Shown piece by piece: positions 17,080-28,077 of a DNA stretch of 64,000 nucleotides. This DNA comes from Paenibacillus yonginensis (lineage in GTDB: Bacteria; Bacillota; Bacilli; Paenibacillales; Paenibacillaceae): positions 4,348,001 to 4,412,000 of the forward strand of contig NZ_CP014167.1 of assembly GCF_001685395.1 (NCBI RefSeq). Reading direction: 5' to 3'. Below the pieces are notes generated by a model, which was not told the origin of the DNA, did no database searches, and was given only the letters and a program-made list of their open reading frames with translations. Every line of letters begins with the position of its first letter. The first letter of the stretch is position 1. The position numbers were made by a program, and so were the translations under genes.

Positions 17080-17200
17080 TGGATGTTCCTCCTAAATGGT
17101 TTTGGATTGTATTTTCGTTTTGCGTCAATGAAACTGTATACAGCTTATCAGTCTTCCGGGTTCTAGCGCCTCTGCCGGCAGTTGATTTGTTTAAGTTCTT

Positions 17201-17250
17201 TCTCTATCCGGAGATAGAGAAGAGATCCGGACCGGTTATGATACAATGGC
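17201..17250. promoter_or_regulatory. dyad and promoter region before NarL-type two-component genes
   Basis: Perfect inverted repeat TCTCTATC-CGGA-GATAGAGA at 17201-17220, followed by TATGATACAAT, which offers a good -10. The dyad is well placed to bind a regulator, possibly the co-transcribed response regulator (autoregulation, inferred). Confidence 0.55.
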
Positions 17251-17316
17251 CATAAACTTATCGGGAATCAGAGGTCGAATCGGAGATACAGAAGTCAAAG
17301 AGGAAAGAAGGAGCCC

Positions 17317-18534
17317 ATGTTGTCCGCAGGTAACAAAACAAGACTAAGATCGTTCAGACGGTATACGCTAATAACGATCGCGTTGGCTTTTTTTCTTTTA
17401 TCCGAATATCAGCCCGGAAGCGGGGCAGGGGTCTTTATTTTAGTTCCTTACGGGTTTGTGTATTTTTGGCTGTTTGCCAACCGGGGCAGGGGCTGGAACG
17501 GGCTGGAGATCGTTGTTCTGCCGCTGTGCCTAATGGCTGGGGTGGCCATCGGGTATTTTGCCGGCGGAGAATATCCGGGGCCGAATCTGCTTTGGCCGTT
17601 GATCTTCTTCCTGGCCGTTCCCCCCAAGAAATTTGAATGGACAGCGAGGGGGCTCGCGGCCTGCGCAGGCATTGAGATTGTGATTTTAACGTACAGCGGG
17701 AGCATTCCCTATACAGCGCTCTTTGCTGTCTTTGGCGTATATATGGCTATTCAGGGCCGAGCCCGGCTCAAGAATGCCTACAGCGTCATCCAGCAGCAGC
17801 TCAAAGAATTGAACAAGACGCACGAAGAGCTGCAGGAGGCTCATAAGCAGCTGCAGGAAGCGACCGTAAACTCGATGCGGTATGCCGCGCTTTCGGAGCG
17901 CACGAGGATAGCCCGGGATATTCATGATGGCCTCGGCCATCATTTGACCTCGATGATTGTGCAGCTGCAGGCGCTCGAGATGATGCTGGAAAGCGAACCC
18001 GAGGCTGCTCCCGAAGCCGTGGAAGGTTTGATCCGGACGGCCCGCGCGGGGATGCAGGAGGTTAGGCTGGCCGTGCATGAATGGAAGGAAGATGAAAGCG
18101 GGTTAGGTCTGGCCGCCCTTCGGGGGCTGATTTCGCAAACCGCTGCAAATACAAATCTCCGCATTCAATGGGAGGAGACCCAGGATTTATCCGATTGGGA
18201 CCCGGCCATGTCGATCGTGCTTTACCGGATTCTGCAGGAGGCGTTGACCAACGTCATGCGCCATGCGGAAGCGGACGAGGTGAAGATCCGTCTCCTTGAA
18301 GAAGATGATTTATTAAAGGTAACCCTGCAGGATAACGGGAGTTACCGCCATGAACCCGGCCAGCCGCTCGGCTTTGGCCAGCAAGGCATTCAGGAACGCT
18401 GTCAATCGGTTGGCGGCACCTGCCGGTTCGGGCAAAATGAGCCCAGCGGGCTGACCTTGACGATCGAGCTTCCTCTTCGGCCGCCCGGTTTTAAAGCGAA
18501 GGACAAGGCCGAGCCATGCGACTTTGACAGCTGA
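17317..18534 (+). CDS. membrane sensor histidine kinase, NarL/DesK class (HisKA_3)
   Basis: A 405-residue kinase with about five N-terminal hydrophobic segments (residues 18-145) and no large extracellular domain. A coiled-coil linker follows (about 155-188, QQLKELNKTHEELQEAHKQL). His203 in ARDIHDGLGHHLT is the phosphorylation site of HisKA_3 kinases; a HATPase_c domain with N-box LQEALTNVMRHA lies near 305. Start ATG is only 3 bases after AAGGAG, so the next codon (TTG) may be used instead. It is transcribed with the response regulator downstream. No target gene is adjacent. Confidence 0.92.
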   Translation: MLSAGNKTRLRSFRRYTLITIALAFFLLSEYQPGSGAGVFILVPYGFVYFWLFANRGRGWNGLEIVVLPLCLMAGVAIGYFAGGEYPGPNLLWPLIFFLAVPPKKFEWTARGLAACAGIEIVILTYSGSIPYTALFAVFGVYMAIQGRARLKNAYSVIQQQLKELNKTHEELQEAHKQLQEATVNSMRYAALSERTRIARDIHDGLGHHLTSMIVQLQALEMMLESEPEAAPEAVEGLIRTARAGMQEVRLAVHEWKEDESGLGLAALRGLISQTAANTNLRIQWEETQDLSDWDPAMSIVLYRILQEALTNVMRHAEADEVKIRLLEEDDLLKVTLQDNGSYRHEPGQPLGFGQQGIQERCQSVGGTCRFGQNEPSGLTLTIELPLRPPGFKAKDKAEPCDFDS

Positions 18535-18630
18535 GGCGTCAGCGCGGGGAGAACGGCAGCCTTGGATTGAAATGAGGAAGAAGCGGCGTTGAAGAAGACG
18601 TTTAGCCACTTCATGCAGGAGGAAGATATT

Positions 18631-19326
18631 TTGGATATTTGGAAACCCATTCGAATCGTGCTGGCAGAGGATCAATTGTTAATTCGCGAGAGCCTGCGTT
18701 TTATTCTGAACCATCAGGAGGACATGGAGGTGGTCGGCGAAGCGGGGGACGGGGAAGAGGCCGTCGAGGTAGCGCAGAAGACCCGGCCTGACCTGATGCT
18801 GATGGATGTGCAAATGCCTAAAGCGACAGGGCTTGAGGCCACCGTGCAGATCGTAAAGCAGCTGCCCGGCGTCAAAATCGTGCTGCTGACGACCTTTGAT
18901 ATCCAGGACTACGTATTTGATGGAATTCGGGCCGGAGCCTGCGGATACCTGCTCAAAGATACGCCTACGAAAGAACTTTTATCAAGCATCCGGGCCATCT
19001 CGGCCGGGGCCGCTTTATTCAACAGCAAGCAGGCGGGTTCCGTCATGTCGCAGTTCATTGCCCTGAAACCGGAAGGGCCGGAGGCGGAATCGAACACGGA
19101 GGGGGAGAACGTTCCTCAGGCCTTCCTGCTGGAGCCGCTGACCGAACGGGAAAAGGAAGTGCTGCAGCAGATGGGCTACGGGAAGAAAAATGGGGAAATC
19201 GCTGCAACGCTGTACGTTTCCGAAGGAACCGTAAAAACGCATGTCCACAACATTATCCAGAAGCTTGGCGCCCGGGACCGGACCCAGGCGGTGGTGCTGG
19301 CGATCCGAAGCGGTTTGATTGATTAA
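18631..19326 (+). CDS. NarL/FixJ-family response regulator
   Basis: Partner of the upstream kinase. The receiver domain carries the phospho-acceptor Asp59 (LMLMDVQMPK), with TTFD and LLKDTP switch segments. A LuxR-type HTH sits at about residues 167-231 (LTEREKEVLQQMGYGKKNGE, VSEGTVKTHVHNIIQKLG). The TTG at 18631 is preferred because CAGGAGGAAG lies 8 bases upstream and the product then starts DIWKPIRIVLAED; the open frame begins at 18589 with a weaker site. The linker (about 143-165) is long and acidic. Confidence 0.9.
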   Translation: MDIWKPIRIVLAEDQLLIRESLRFILNHQEDMEVVGEAGDGEEAVEVAQKTRPDLMLMDVQMPKATGLEATVQIVKQLPGVKIVLLTTFDIQDYVFDGIRAGACGYLLKDTPTKELLSSIRAISAGAALFNSKQAGSVMSQFIALKPEGPEAESNTEGENVPQAFLLEPLTEREKEVLQQMGYGKKNGEIAATLYVSEGTVKTHVHNIIQKLGARDRTQAVVLAIRSGLID

Positions 19327-19336
19327 ATGCAAACGA

Positions 19337-19371
19337 AACACCCGATCCGAAGTCCCGCGGATCGGGTGTTT
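19337..19371. terminator. bidirectional terminator between response regulator and catalase
   Basis: Stem AACACCCGATCCG / CGGATCGGGTGTT with short T tracts. A second GC-rich hairpin (GGGAGGC/GCCTCCC, about 19391-19419) follows towards the catalase stop. Confidence 0.7.
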
Positions 19372-19445
19372 GATTTACAATGCCATCAGGGGGAGGCCTC
19401 TGACTTATGTCGGAAGCCTCCCGCCTTAACTTGTTTTACTTAAAC

Positions 19446-21008
<1,563 letters not shown>

Positions 21009-21115
21009 TATTAGCTCACACATCCTTTTAGCTGGTTATAGATGTACTTTTTGCCAAGGGAAATGGAATTATGCGGAAGTGGGGAAATTTAAATATTTGT
21101 TTGATAGGACAAGAA

Positions 21116-21152
21116 GGACCCCACTCTCTATAAAACCGGAGAGCGGAGTCCT
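21116..21152 (-). terminator. probable terminator of the sugar ABC operon
   Basis: Imperfect stem GGACTCCGCTCTCC / GGAGAGTGGGGTCC-type pairing just after the solute-binding-protein gene on the minus strand, with a short T-rich tail (TTCTTGT). Confidence 0.55.
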
Positions 21153-21201
21153 CTAATCTGTGTCGTTGAAAACGGATTAAGTTTGAATTGCAGCGGCCGT
21201 C

Positions 21202-22500
21202 TTATTTCTTCATCATATCGGCAACGGTCTTATCGAATTTGGCCAGCATTTCGTCTTTGCTGATGCGGCCGCCTTGATATTCCTGCATCGCTGCGCCGAA
21301 GCCTTGGGTCGTGCCGTCCGGGAAGCGGTCCCAGAACCAGCCGAGCGCCGTAGAGTTCAGAGCTTTGACGCCGTCGGCGATGGCGCCGATATCTTCTTTC
21401 GTAGCGTCGATGTTCGTTTCGGCAGGCATGAAGTGGAACTCCTGCGTCAAATATTTTTTGCCGGTATCGGAAGTCACCATCCAGTCCAGGAATTTCTTCG
21501 CTTCGTCCGGATGAGCGGATTTGCTGTTGACGATCCAGTTGTTCGGCACGCCGATCAGCACATGGCCGGCCTGGTCGTTAATGGAGATCGGCAGCACGCC
21601 GAGGTTTAGGTCCGGATTAACTTTGTCGATGTCGCCTTGTACCCAGTTCCCTTGCGGCAGCATAGCCGCCTGACCGGCCGCGAAGGTGGCCACCTGAGTC
21701 GCATAGTCGGTGGTCAGCATGTCCTTCTGCGCGTTCTGGAACACGAGATCCACGTAGTTGAGCCACTGTTTGAATACTTCGTTGCCTGCGGCCGTCGTTT
21801 TGCCGGCTTTCCAGTCCTCCACGAATTTGGCGGGGTCCGGCTGGTTGGCGATCGCCACGTTCACCATATGGATGCCGAGGGACCACCATTCATTGGTCGC
21901 TTCAAACGGCGTGATACCGGCGTCTTTGAGTTTCTTCACCGCATCGGTCAACTCGGGCAGCGTTTTGGGTTCAGTTGTAATGCCCGCTTTGGCAAACAGA
22001 TCTTTGTTGTAAATGATGCCGTAGCCTTCCGTATTCATCGGCATGCCGTACAGCTTGCCGTCCACGGTGGTAGGCGCTTTAGTCGTTTCCAGCAGGTTCG
22101 GCACCCACGCTTGGTCGGACAGATCGGTTGCCCGGTCCATGTAAGGCTCCAGCGCGGCGTAGCCGCCGTTGTTGTAGATTTCAGGCTCTGTGCCGGACGC
22201 GATGGCTGCTTTCAGCAGTGCGCCGTAATCTTCGCCGCCGCCGTGCGTTTCCACGTCGACATGGACGCCGGTTTCCTTCTCGTATTCTTTCGCCAGCTGA
22301 TTGAGCTGCTCGGCAATTTCCACTTTAAACTGGAACACCTTGATTGAAACGTCTTTAGCAGGAGCGTTGCTGGCGGACGTACCGCTGTTCGTGCTGCTTC
22401 CGCCGTTGCTGGCTGAATTGCCGCTATTGTTAGAACCGCAGCCTGTGGCCATAACCATGGCGAGCAAAGTAGTGACCCCGACCATTAGAACCTTTTTCAT
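21202..22500 (-). CDS. extracellular sugar-binding lipoprotein of ABC transporter (family 1)
   Basis: A 432-residue substrate-binding lipoprotein anchored to the outer face of the membrane. The signal peptide ends in a lipobox (MATGC, Cys21), followed by a Ser/Asn/Gly-rich linker, then a family 1 solute-binding fold (KVFQFKVEIAEQLNQLAKEY, AAGQAAMLPQGNW, VPNNWIVNSKSAHPDEAKKF). It lies 124 bp downstream of two permease genes on the same strand and has its own perfect CcpA-type site just upstream. No ATPase gene is present, as usual for such importers, which share an MsmX-type ATPase. The sugar is unknown. Confidence 0.92.
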   Translation of the reverse strand: MKKVLMVGVTTLLAMVMATGCGSNNSGNSASNGGSSTNSGTSASNAPAKDVSIKVFQFKVEIAEQLNQLAKEYEKETGVHVDVETHGGGEDYGALLKAAIASGTEPEIYNNGGYAALEPYMDRATDLSDQAWVPNLLETTKAPTTVDGKLYGMPMNTEGYGIIYNKDLFAKAGITTEPKTLPELTDAVKKLKDAGITPFEATNEWWSLGIHMVNVAIANQPDPAKFVEDWKAGKTTAAGNEVFKQWLNYVDLVFQNAQKDMLTTDYATQVATFAAGQAAMLPQGNWVQGDIDKVNPDLNLGVLPISINDQAGHVLIGVPNNWIVNSKSAHPDEAKKFLDWMVTSDTGKKYLTQEFHFMPAETNIDATKEDIGAIADGVKALNSTALGWFWDRFPDGTTQGFGAAMQEYQGGRISKDEMLAKFDKTVADMMKK

Positions 22501-22529
22501 GTTTGGAAATCCCCTTCCAAATCTTTATT

Positions 22530-22544
22530 TTGTAAACGTTTACT
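22530..22544. promoter_or_regulatory. cre (CcpA-binding) site before the binding-protein gene
   Basis: TTGTAAACGTTTACT matches the Gram-positive cre consensus WTGNAANCGNWNNCW at every position and is an almost perfect palindrome. It sits about 30-44 bases upstream of the start codon, a location typical for carbon catabolite repression. Confidence 0.85.
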
Positions 22545-22624
22545 TCTAACTCAAGTATAGAAACGGATGATTGTTTCTGCGACTTCCTGCATTGAACAAA
22601 AAGGTGGAACATATTGATTTTGAA

Positions 22625-23464
22625 TTATCCTTTAACCGAGCCGGCGGTGATGCCTTCGACAATATATTTTTGCAGGAACAGGAAGAAGATAATGACCGGC
22701 GCAATGCCGATGGCAAGACCCGGAAGGGCCAGGTTCCACTGCTTCGTATATTGCCCAAAAAACTTCGTGATCCCGATCGGGATCGTCGTCAGGTCGTTGT
22801 TGCCGCCGATCAGCAGGACCGGAAGCAGATAGTCGTTCCAGATCCAAAGCGTGTTCAAAATAATGTTGGTCACGATGATTGGCGTCAGCAGCGGGAACAC
22901 GATTTTCCAGAATACCCCGTAAGGGGAGCATCCGTCAACCACCGCGGCTTCTTCGATTTCTAAAGGCACCGATTTGATAAACCCGTGGAACAGGAACATC
23001 GAAAGCGCCAGACCGAAGCCGAGATAACAGATGATAATGCCGTACAGGTGCCCCCGAATCTCCAGCAGGGACGTAATCCGCACCAGCTGGAGCATAACGG
23101 ATTGAAATGGAATGATCATGGACGAAATCAGTACGGTGAACAAAATTTTATTAAAAACGGTAGGCCGCCGCACAAGGCGGTAAGCCGTCATGGAGCTGAT
23201 GATAACGATGCCGATGACGCTGCAGATCGTAATAATAAACGAGTTCCGGAACACCAGCGGGAAGTTGATGGCGTCCCAGACCTTCGAGTAATTGTCCCAG
23301 AGGAACTGCTTTGGCCAGGAGGCCGCGTCGATCAGAATTTCGCCTAAATTCTTGAATGAATTCACAAGCACAAAATAAAACGGCGACAGGAACAAAAGCG
23401 CCAGCAGGATCGCCGCAATTTCCAGGATCAGGGTCGAAACTTTGTAGCGTTCGCGGGTTTCCAT
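22625..23464 (-). CDS. carbohydrate ABC transporter permease (MalG type)
   Basis: Inner-membrane subunit of 279 residues with six hydrophobic segments. The EAA loop that contacts the ATPase is visible as EIEEAAVVDGCSPYGVFWKI (about residues 182-201). N-terminal LFLSPFYFVLVNSFKN is typical for the MalG side. Its ATG overlaps the TGA of the upstream permease (TGATG), so the two are translationally coupled. Confidence 0.93.
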   Translation of the reverse strand: METRERYKVSTLILEIAAILLALLFLSPFYFVLVNSFKNLGEILIDAASWPKQFLWDNYSKVWDAINFPLVFRNSFIITICSVIGIVIISSMTAYRLVRRPTVFNKILFTVLISSMIIPFQSVMLQLVRITSLLEIRGHLYGIIICYLGFGLALSMFLFHGFIKSVPLEIEEAAVVDGCSPYGVFWKIVFPLLTPIIVTNIILNTLWIWNDYLLPVLLIGGNNDLTTIPIGITKFFGQYTKQWNLALPGLAIGIAPVIIFFLFLQKYIVEGITAGSVKG

Positions 23465-24348
23465 CAGGCTTCGACCTCCTTGCTTTTCGTAATCCAGACC
23501 TGAACAACCGTAATGATGGATACCGCGAAGAAAAAGATCATCGCTTTGGCCGTGCCCAGCCCGTAACGGTTATTGTTCAGCGCTTCGGCGTAAACGTTGA
23601 AAGCCAGCGACTGGGTGGAGGTACCCGGCCCGCCTTTCGTAAGCGACAGGTTAAGGTCGAACATTTTGAACGCGTTGGAGGTGGTCAGGAACAAACAAAT
23701 CGTGATCGCCGGCATGATCAGCGGCAAAATGATTTTGCGGAGCAGCTGCCAGTAGCTGGCGCCGTCGATGCGGGCCGCTTCGAGCAGATCCTTCGGCATG
23801 CCGGCCAAAGCCGCGATATAAATGACCATCATATAACCGGCCGTCTGCCAGATAAAGACGATGCAGATGCCCCAGAAGGCCGTCGCAGGGGTGCCGAGCC
23901 AAGGCAGGTTAAACAGAGGAATATGCGTCAGATCGCCGATCGCGCCAAACCCCTTGGTGAAAATAAACTGCCAGATGAAGCCGAGCAGGATGCCGCCGAT
24001 AACGTTTGGCAGGAAAAAGACCGTCCGCAGGGCGTTCTTCGCCTTGAGCGGTTTGGTCAGCAGCAGCGCCAGCAGGAAGGCCAGCACATTTGCGCCGATG
24101 ACCGTAGCCAGCGTGAAACGTAGCGTAAACCCGAAGGAATGCCAGAAGTTCGGATCATCCGTAAAAATTCGTGTCAAGTTGTGCATGCCCGTCCATTTGG
24201 CTTTATCAAGATCCAGACCGTCCCAGTCTGTAAAGGAGTAATAGAAGCCGAGCAGAAACGGAATAAAAACGATGGCCAGGAAAAACAGCACGCCCGGCCC
24301 TACAAAAACCAGCTGCTGCATCCATTCGCTGCGTTGTTTGCGTGTCAT
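23464..24348 (-). CDS. carbohydrate ABC transporter permease (MalF type)
   Basis: Inner-membrane subunit of 294 residues, first gene of the operon. Six hydrophobic segments; the EAA loop is DLLEAARIDGASYWQLLRKI (about 215-234). FVGPGVLFFLAIVFIPFLLG is the usual first helix. It pairs with the MalG-type protein to form the channel. It is divergent from the YesM/YesN two-component pair, which probably controls it. Confidence 0.93.
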   Translation of the reverse strand: MTRKQRSEWMQQLVFVGPGVLFFLAIVFIPFLLGFYYSFTDWDGLDLDKAKWTGMHNLTRIFTDDPNFWHSFGFTLRFTLATVIGANVLAFLLALLLTKPLKAKNALRTVFFLPNVIGGILLGFIWQFIFTKGFGAIGDLTHIPLFNLPWLGTPATAFWGICIVFIWQTAGYMMVIYIAALAGMPKDLLEAARIDGASYWQLLRKIILPLIMPAITICLFLTTSNAFKMFDLNLSLTKGGPGTSTQSLAFNVYAEALNNNRYGLGTAKAMIFFFAVSIITVVQVWITKSKEVEA

Positions 24349-24520
24349 AAACCTTCTCCCCTTTCGTATTGTGAGTATACTTGCTGAAGCGGGAGACCGA
24401 ACACCGACTATGATGACGGAGAGGGTGGATTATATTGACATGGCGTTTATAATGACTTATACAATAAAATCGTAATTGAAAGCGTTTTAGGAAAGTCGTG
24501 AAAATGGGGGACAGGGACCG
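24349..24520. promoter_or_regulatory. divergent control region: ABC operon / YesM-YesN, with cre-like site
   Basis: Plus strand: near-consensus sigma-A promoter TTGACA (24435-24440), 17-bp spacer, TATACA (24458-24463), driving the sensor kinase. A cre-like sequence TTGAAAGCGTTTTAG lies at 24476-24490, over or just after the expected start point. Minus strand: TATACT at 24374-24379 without a good -35 box, which suggests that the transporter promoter needs an activator such as the YesN-like regulator. Confidence 0.65.
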
Positions 24521-26446
24521 ATGATCCGCAACAGCATCCGCAAAAAGCTGCTTATTTTACTGCTCGCCGCCACCATGATTCCCATCTGTTCATCCATCGT
24601 GATTTCTTACTACTACACGCGGCATTCCGTGACGGAGACCGCTATCGAGCAGAACTCCAGCCGGATCGAGCTCGGGAAGCTGAACGCGCTGAATTATTTT
24701 AATACACTCAACCAGCTTTCAGTGTCCATCTACAGCGGCATCAATGTAGCCGACTCGCTGTACACCTATCTGGAGAATACGCGCAAAACCCCGGTGAGCA
24801 CCTCGGAAGCGGTGGCGACCAGCTACGACCCGGTTTATATGCACTTGTTCAACCTTTACCAGACGGATAAAGATATTTACCAGATGCATTTCTATATCGC
24901 AAACGGCAGCCAGTCGAATTTGTGGGTGAACGGCTATTTCCGCCGCGAATATAACCCCGGATACCGGATGCCGAAAAATCAGGACGGCGAATATAAAGCT
25001 TTTATCCAGCCGACGCATATCAACAACCAATACGGGCTCAAGGACGCCCTGCCTCTCTCCAAAATCGCCGAAGTCCCGGTATTTACGCTGAACAGGCCGA
25101 TGTATCTGGCCCCTACGGTCGCCGTGCTTGGTTATCTTTCGATCGATGTAAGGCTGGATGGCTTGAACCAGATCTTCGATAATCTTTATAGCCCGGAGCG
25201 CCATGAACAGTTGTACCTGCTGGATCAGGACGGGCGGTTCCTCTATTCTTCGCAGGCGGAGGATTACGGCACGGTGATGCAGGAGGGCTGGGAGAAGAAG
25301 CTGAAGGCAACGGAGGGAAGCGGGCACTTCGAGTGGAGGGACGGCAGCTTTTCGGGAATTATTTTCTACGATCATCTGGATACGGGTTACATGAACACAG
25401 TCGTGGTGAAAAAGATCCCGTTTACCGATCTCTACCACAGCGCCAACGAATTGACGGGCATCAATTCCGGCATTGCCGCGGCTTCGCTCATTGTGGCGAT
25501 GATCGGCACGGTGCTGATTTCGCTGCAGATCACCCGCCCTCTTAAGCAGCTGCTTCTATACGTCAAGAAAGTACAGAAAGGCAACCTGCTCGTGCCGATG
25601 AATGTGGCCAGCAGCGACGAGATCGGTATTCTGGCCCGAAGAATGGAAACGATGATGGAGACGATCGACGAGCTGATCCTGCGCGAATACAAACTCGAGC
25701 TGGCGAACAAAACCAACCAGCTTAAAGCGCTGCAGGCCCAGATCAACCCGCATTTCCTTTATAATGCGATGCAGCTGATCGGCACCCAGGCGCTGCATTC
25801 CGGTTCAACCAACACGTACCGGCTCGTGGGCAACCTGGCCAAGATGATGCGCTACAGCATGAACAACGAGGAGACGGAGGTTCCGCTGCGCCGCGAGATT
25901 GAGCATGTGAAGGCTTATTTGGAGCTGCAGCGGGAACGCTTTGAGGGTGAACTGGAATACAGCCTGGACTTCGAGGAGGCCACGCTGCGGATTACCGTGC
26001 CGAAGATGCTGCTCCAGCCGCTGGTAGAGAACTATTTCAAACACGGTTACGACGGCCGGATCGGCAAAGGCGACATCTCGCTGAGGGGTTATGTGGAAGG
26101 CGAAGGAAAGCGGCTTGTCCTGCAGATCGACGATAACGGAACCGGCATGGAGCCGGAAGCTCTGAAGCGGCTGGTCCAAAGGATCGAATCCATGGATCAG
26201 GGAACGACGGTGCAGGGCCAAGAGCGTCAAACGGAAGAGAAGGCCCATAGCGAGCTGGAGCTGCTGTCAGCGGGCGGTGAAAGCAGGAGCAGCGGCGAAG
26301 GCGGCATTGGATGGCTGAATGTTGTATCCCGGCTGAGGCTGCAATACGGAAACGGCGTGGCAATTCGTCTGGAGAACCGGCCTAGCTCCGGGCTGTCGAT
26401 CCGGATCATGATCCCACTGCAGGGTGAGAAGGAGGACTTAGGATGA
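24521..26446 (+). CDS. YesM-like sensor histidine kinase (dCache-HAMP-His_kinase)
   Basis: A 641-residue membrane kinase. The N-terminal helix (about 10-32), a large extracytoplasmic sensor region (33-305), second helix (about 307-330), HAMP domain (about 330-385), then the LytS/YesM-type kinase domain with His411 (QINPHFLYNAMQLI) and the ATP-binding domain (LLQPLVENYFKHGYD near 500). An unusually long insert near residues 560-595 lies between the N- and G-box regions. It overlaps the response regulator by 4 bp. Expected to sense a carbohydrate, or the loaded binding protein, and switch on the divergent transporter. Confidence 0.93.
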   Translation: MIRNSIRKKLLILLLAATMIPICSSIVISYYYTRHSVTETAIEQNSSRIELGKLNALNYFNTLNQLSVSIYSGINVADSLYTYLENTRKTPVSTSEAVATSYDPVYMHLFNLYQTDKDIYQMHFYIANGSQSNLWVNGYFRREYNPGYRMPKNQDGEYKAFIQPTHINNQYGLKDALPLSKIAEVPVFTLNRPMYLAPTVAVLGYLSIDVRLDGLNQIFDNLYSPERHEQLYLLDQDGRFLYSSQAEDYGTVMQEGWEKKLKATEGSGHFEWRDGSFSGIIFYDHLDTGYMNTVVVKKIPFTDLYHSANELTGINSGIAAASLIVAMIGTVLISLQITRPLKQLLLYVKKVQKGNLLVPMNVASSDEIGILARRMETMMETIDELILREYKLELANKTNQLKALQAQINPHFLYNAMQLIGTQALHSGSTNTYRLVGNLAKMMRYSMNNEETEVPLRREIEHVKAYLELQRERFEGELEYSLDFEEATLRITVPKMLLQPLVENYFKHGYDGRIGKGDISLRGYVEGEGKRLVLQIDDNGTGMEPEALKRLVQRIESMDQGTTVQGQERQTEEKAHSELELLSAGGESRSSGEGGIGWLNVVSRLRLQYGNGVAIRLENRPSSGLSIRIMIPLQGEKEDLG

Positions 26447-28077
26447 AAGCATTGATCGTAGATGATGAGAAACATGTGCGCGAAGCCATCAGAATGCTTG
26501 TTCCCTGGCAGAATTGGAACATCGACACCCTGCTGGAGGCGACGGATGGCCAAATGGCGATCGAGCTGATCGAGAAGGAGCGCCCTGGGCTGATTTTTAC
26601 CGACATGATGATGCCGGTCAGAAACGGGGTTGACCTGCTCCGCTGGATGCATGACAACAACGTGGCCGGGAAGACGATCGTCATCAGCGGTTATGACGAC
26701 TTTGAGCTGACGAGAAACACGATCCGCTACGGCGGGCTGGATTATATCCTGAAGCCCATCGAACCGGAGGAGCTGATCCGCGCGGTCGATTCTGCGGTTG
26801 CCCAGTGGCGGCGCGAGGAGGAAGGACGGCAGGCCGCGGTGAAGCGGGGCATGGAGCTGAACCAGCTTAAGCCAGTCTATCTGGACAAGGCCTTCTCGCA
26901 GCTGATCGAAGGAACGGAGCTGCACGGGGCCGCGGCTGGCCTGGAGGCCGAAACGGGCCTTCCGCCGGGCAAACCGCCGGTCAGGCTGGCCCTGCTGACG
27001 CTGGAAGGCCTTCATCCGGCCAATCTGCGTTCTTTTTCCGCCAATGAAGATCTGTTTTATTTTGCTGTGCTGAATATTTGCAACGAGATTCTCGGGAAGG
27101 AGAAAAGCGGGTACGCCTTTTCCTACTGGAACGGCCGTCGGGAGGTCGTCATGGTGCTGTGGAGCCGCCTTGGGCAGGCCCATGAAGTGATGCGTCATGT
27201 GCAGGAATGCTGTCTGCGCACACTGCGGACTTCTTTCCACATCGGCCTTGGGCAGGTGCACCTATTCCCGGATGGGCTGCGGCAGGCCTATGCCGAATCG
27301 AAGAAGATCCTGCAGCAGCGGAACCTGCTGGAGAACGATTCATGGGTCCATGCGATTGAGGACGGCCGGCCAGGAAGCGTCGTCCCGAAAGGCGGGCCTC
27401 ATTTGTCCGATTACGAAAGCCGGATTCGTCTGGCGGTCTTCAGCGGGCAGCCGGCCGAAATCCGGCGCACTGTGCACGAATGGACAGCGGCCGCCGCGGC
27501 AGCAGGCCGGATCACGCCGCACCAGCTGCAAATCTGGGGCAGCGAATATGCGGTGCTGCGTCTGCAGTGGGCCAAGGATTGGCTGAGCGAAGAAGAGCTC
27601 CCGGCCGAGCTTCAGCAGCCCGGCGATGCTTTTGAGGTGAAGGTGGAGCCGGACGGACTTTTTTCGCTGGGAAGCTGGGAGGAGCGGCTGTCAGGGGAGC
27701 TTGCCGAATTCGCGAAAACGCTGCATGCCCTGAAGCAGCAAAACGGCAGCGTCATTCATCAGATCCGCAAATACGTGGAGGATCACTACCGGAAGGAAAT
27801 TTCCCTCCAGGATATTGCGAATCAGTTTTTTCTAAGCCGGGAGTACATTTCCCGCAAATTCAAGCAGGAGCTGGGCGAAAATCTGTCCGACTACATCGGC
27901 CGGATCCGTATGGAACACGCGAAGAAGCTGCTGGGCAACCCGAGCTTGAAAATCGTCCAGATCGCGGACAGAGTCGGCTACCCGGATGAAAAATATTTCA
28001 GCAAGGTGTTCAAGAAGCATACCGGACAGACCCCAAACGAGTATCGGAAGCAGCAGAGCGAAGCCGGGGGCTGCTGA
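26443..28077 (+). CDS. YesN-like response regulator with AraC-type DNA-binding domain
   Basis: A 544-residue regulator. The receiver domain has Asp54 (LIFTDMMMPV) and SGYDDFELT. The middle region (about 130-430) is of the uncharacterised YesN type. Two AraC HTH motifs lie at the C-terminus (ISLQDIANQFFLSREYISRK, IVQIADRVGYPDEKYFSKVF). It starts in an ATGA overlap with the kinase. It is the likely activator of the 21.2-24.3 kb ABC genes. Confidence 0.93.
   Translation: MKALIVDDEKHVREAIRMLVPWQNWNIDTLLEATDGQMAIELIEKERPGLIFTDMMMPVRNGVDLLRWMHDNNVAGKTIVISGYDDFELTRNTIRYGGLDYILKPIEPEELIRAVDSAVAQWRREEEGRQAAVKRGMELNQLKPVYLDKAFSQLIEGTELHGAAAGLEAETGLPPGKPPVRLALLTLEGLHPANLRSFSANEDLFYFAVLNICNEILGKEKSGYAFSYWNGRREVVMVLWSRLGQAHEVMRHVQECCLRTLRTSFHIGLGQVHLFPDGLRQAYAESKKILQQRNLLENDSWVHAIEDGRPGSVVPKGGPHLSDYESRIRLAVFSGQPAEIRRTVHEWTAAAAAAGRITPHQLQIWGSEYAVLRLQWAKDWLSEEELPAELQQPGDAFEVKVEPDGLFSLGSWEERLSGELAEFAKTLHALKQQNGSVIHQIRKYVEDHYRKEISLQDIANQFFLSREYISRKFKQELGENLSDYIGRIRMEHAKKLLGNPSLKIVQIADRVGYPDEKYFSKVFKKHTGQTPNEYRKQQSEAGGC

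Noticed and set aside
26227..27261. 344-residue minus-strand open frame opposite the YesM/YesN genes
   Set aside because: Shadow frame; the plus-strand genes have intact kinase and receiver motifs.
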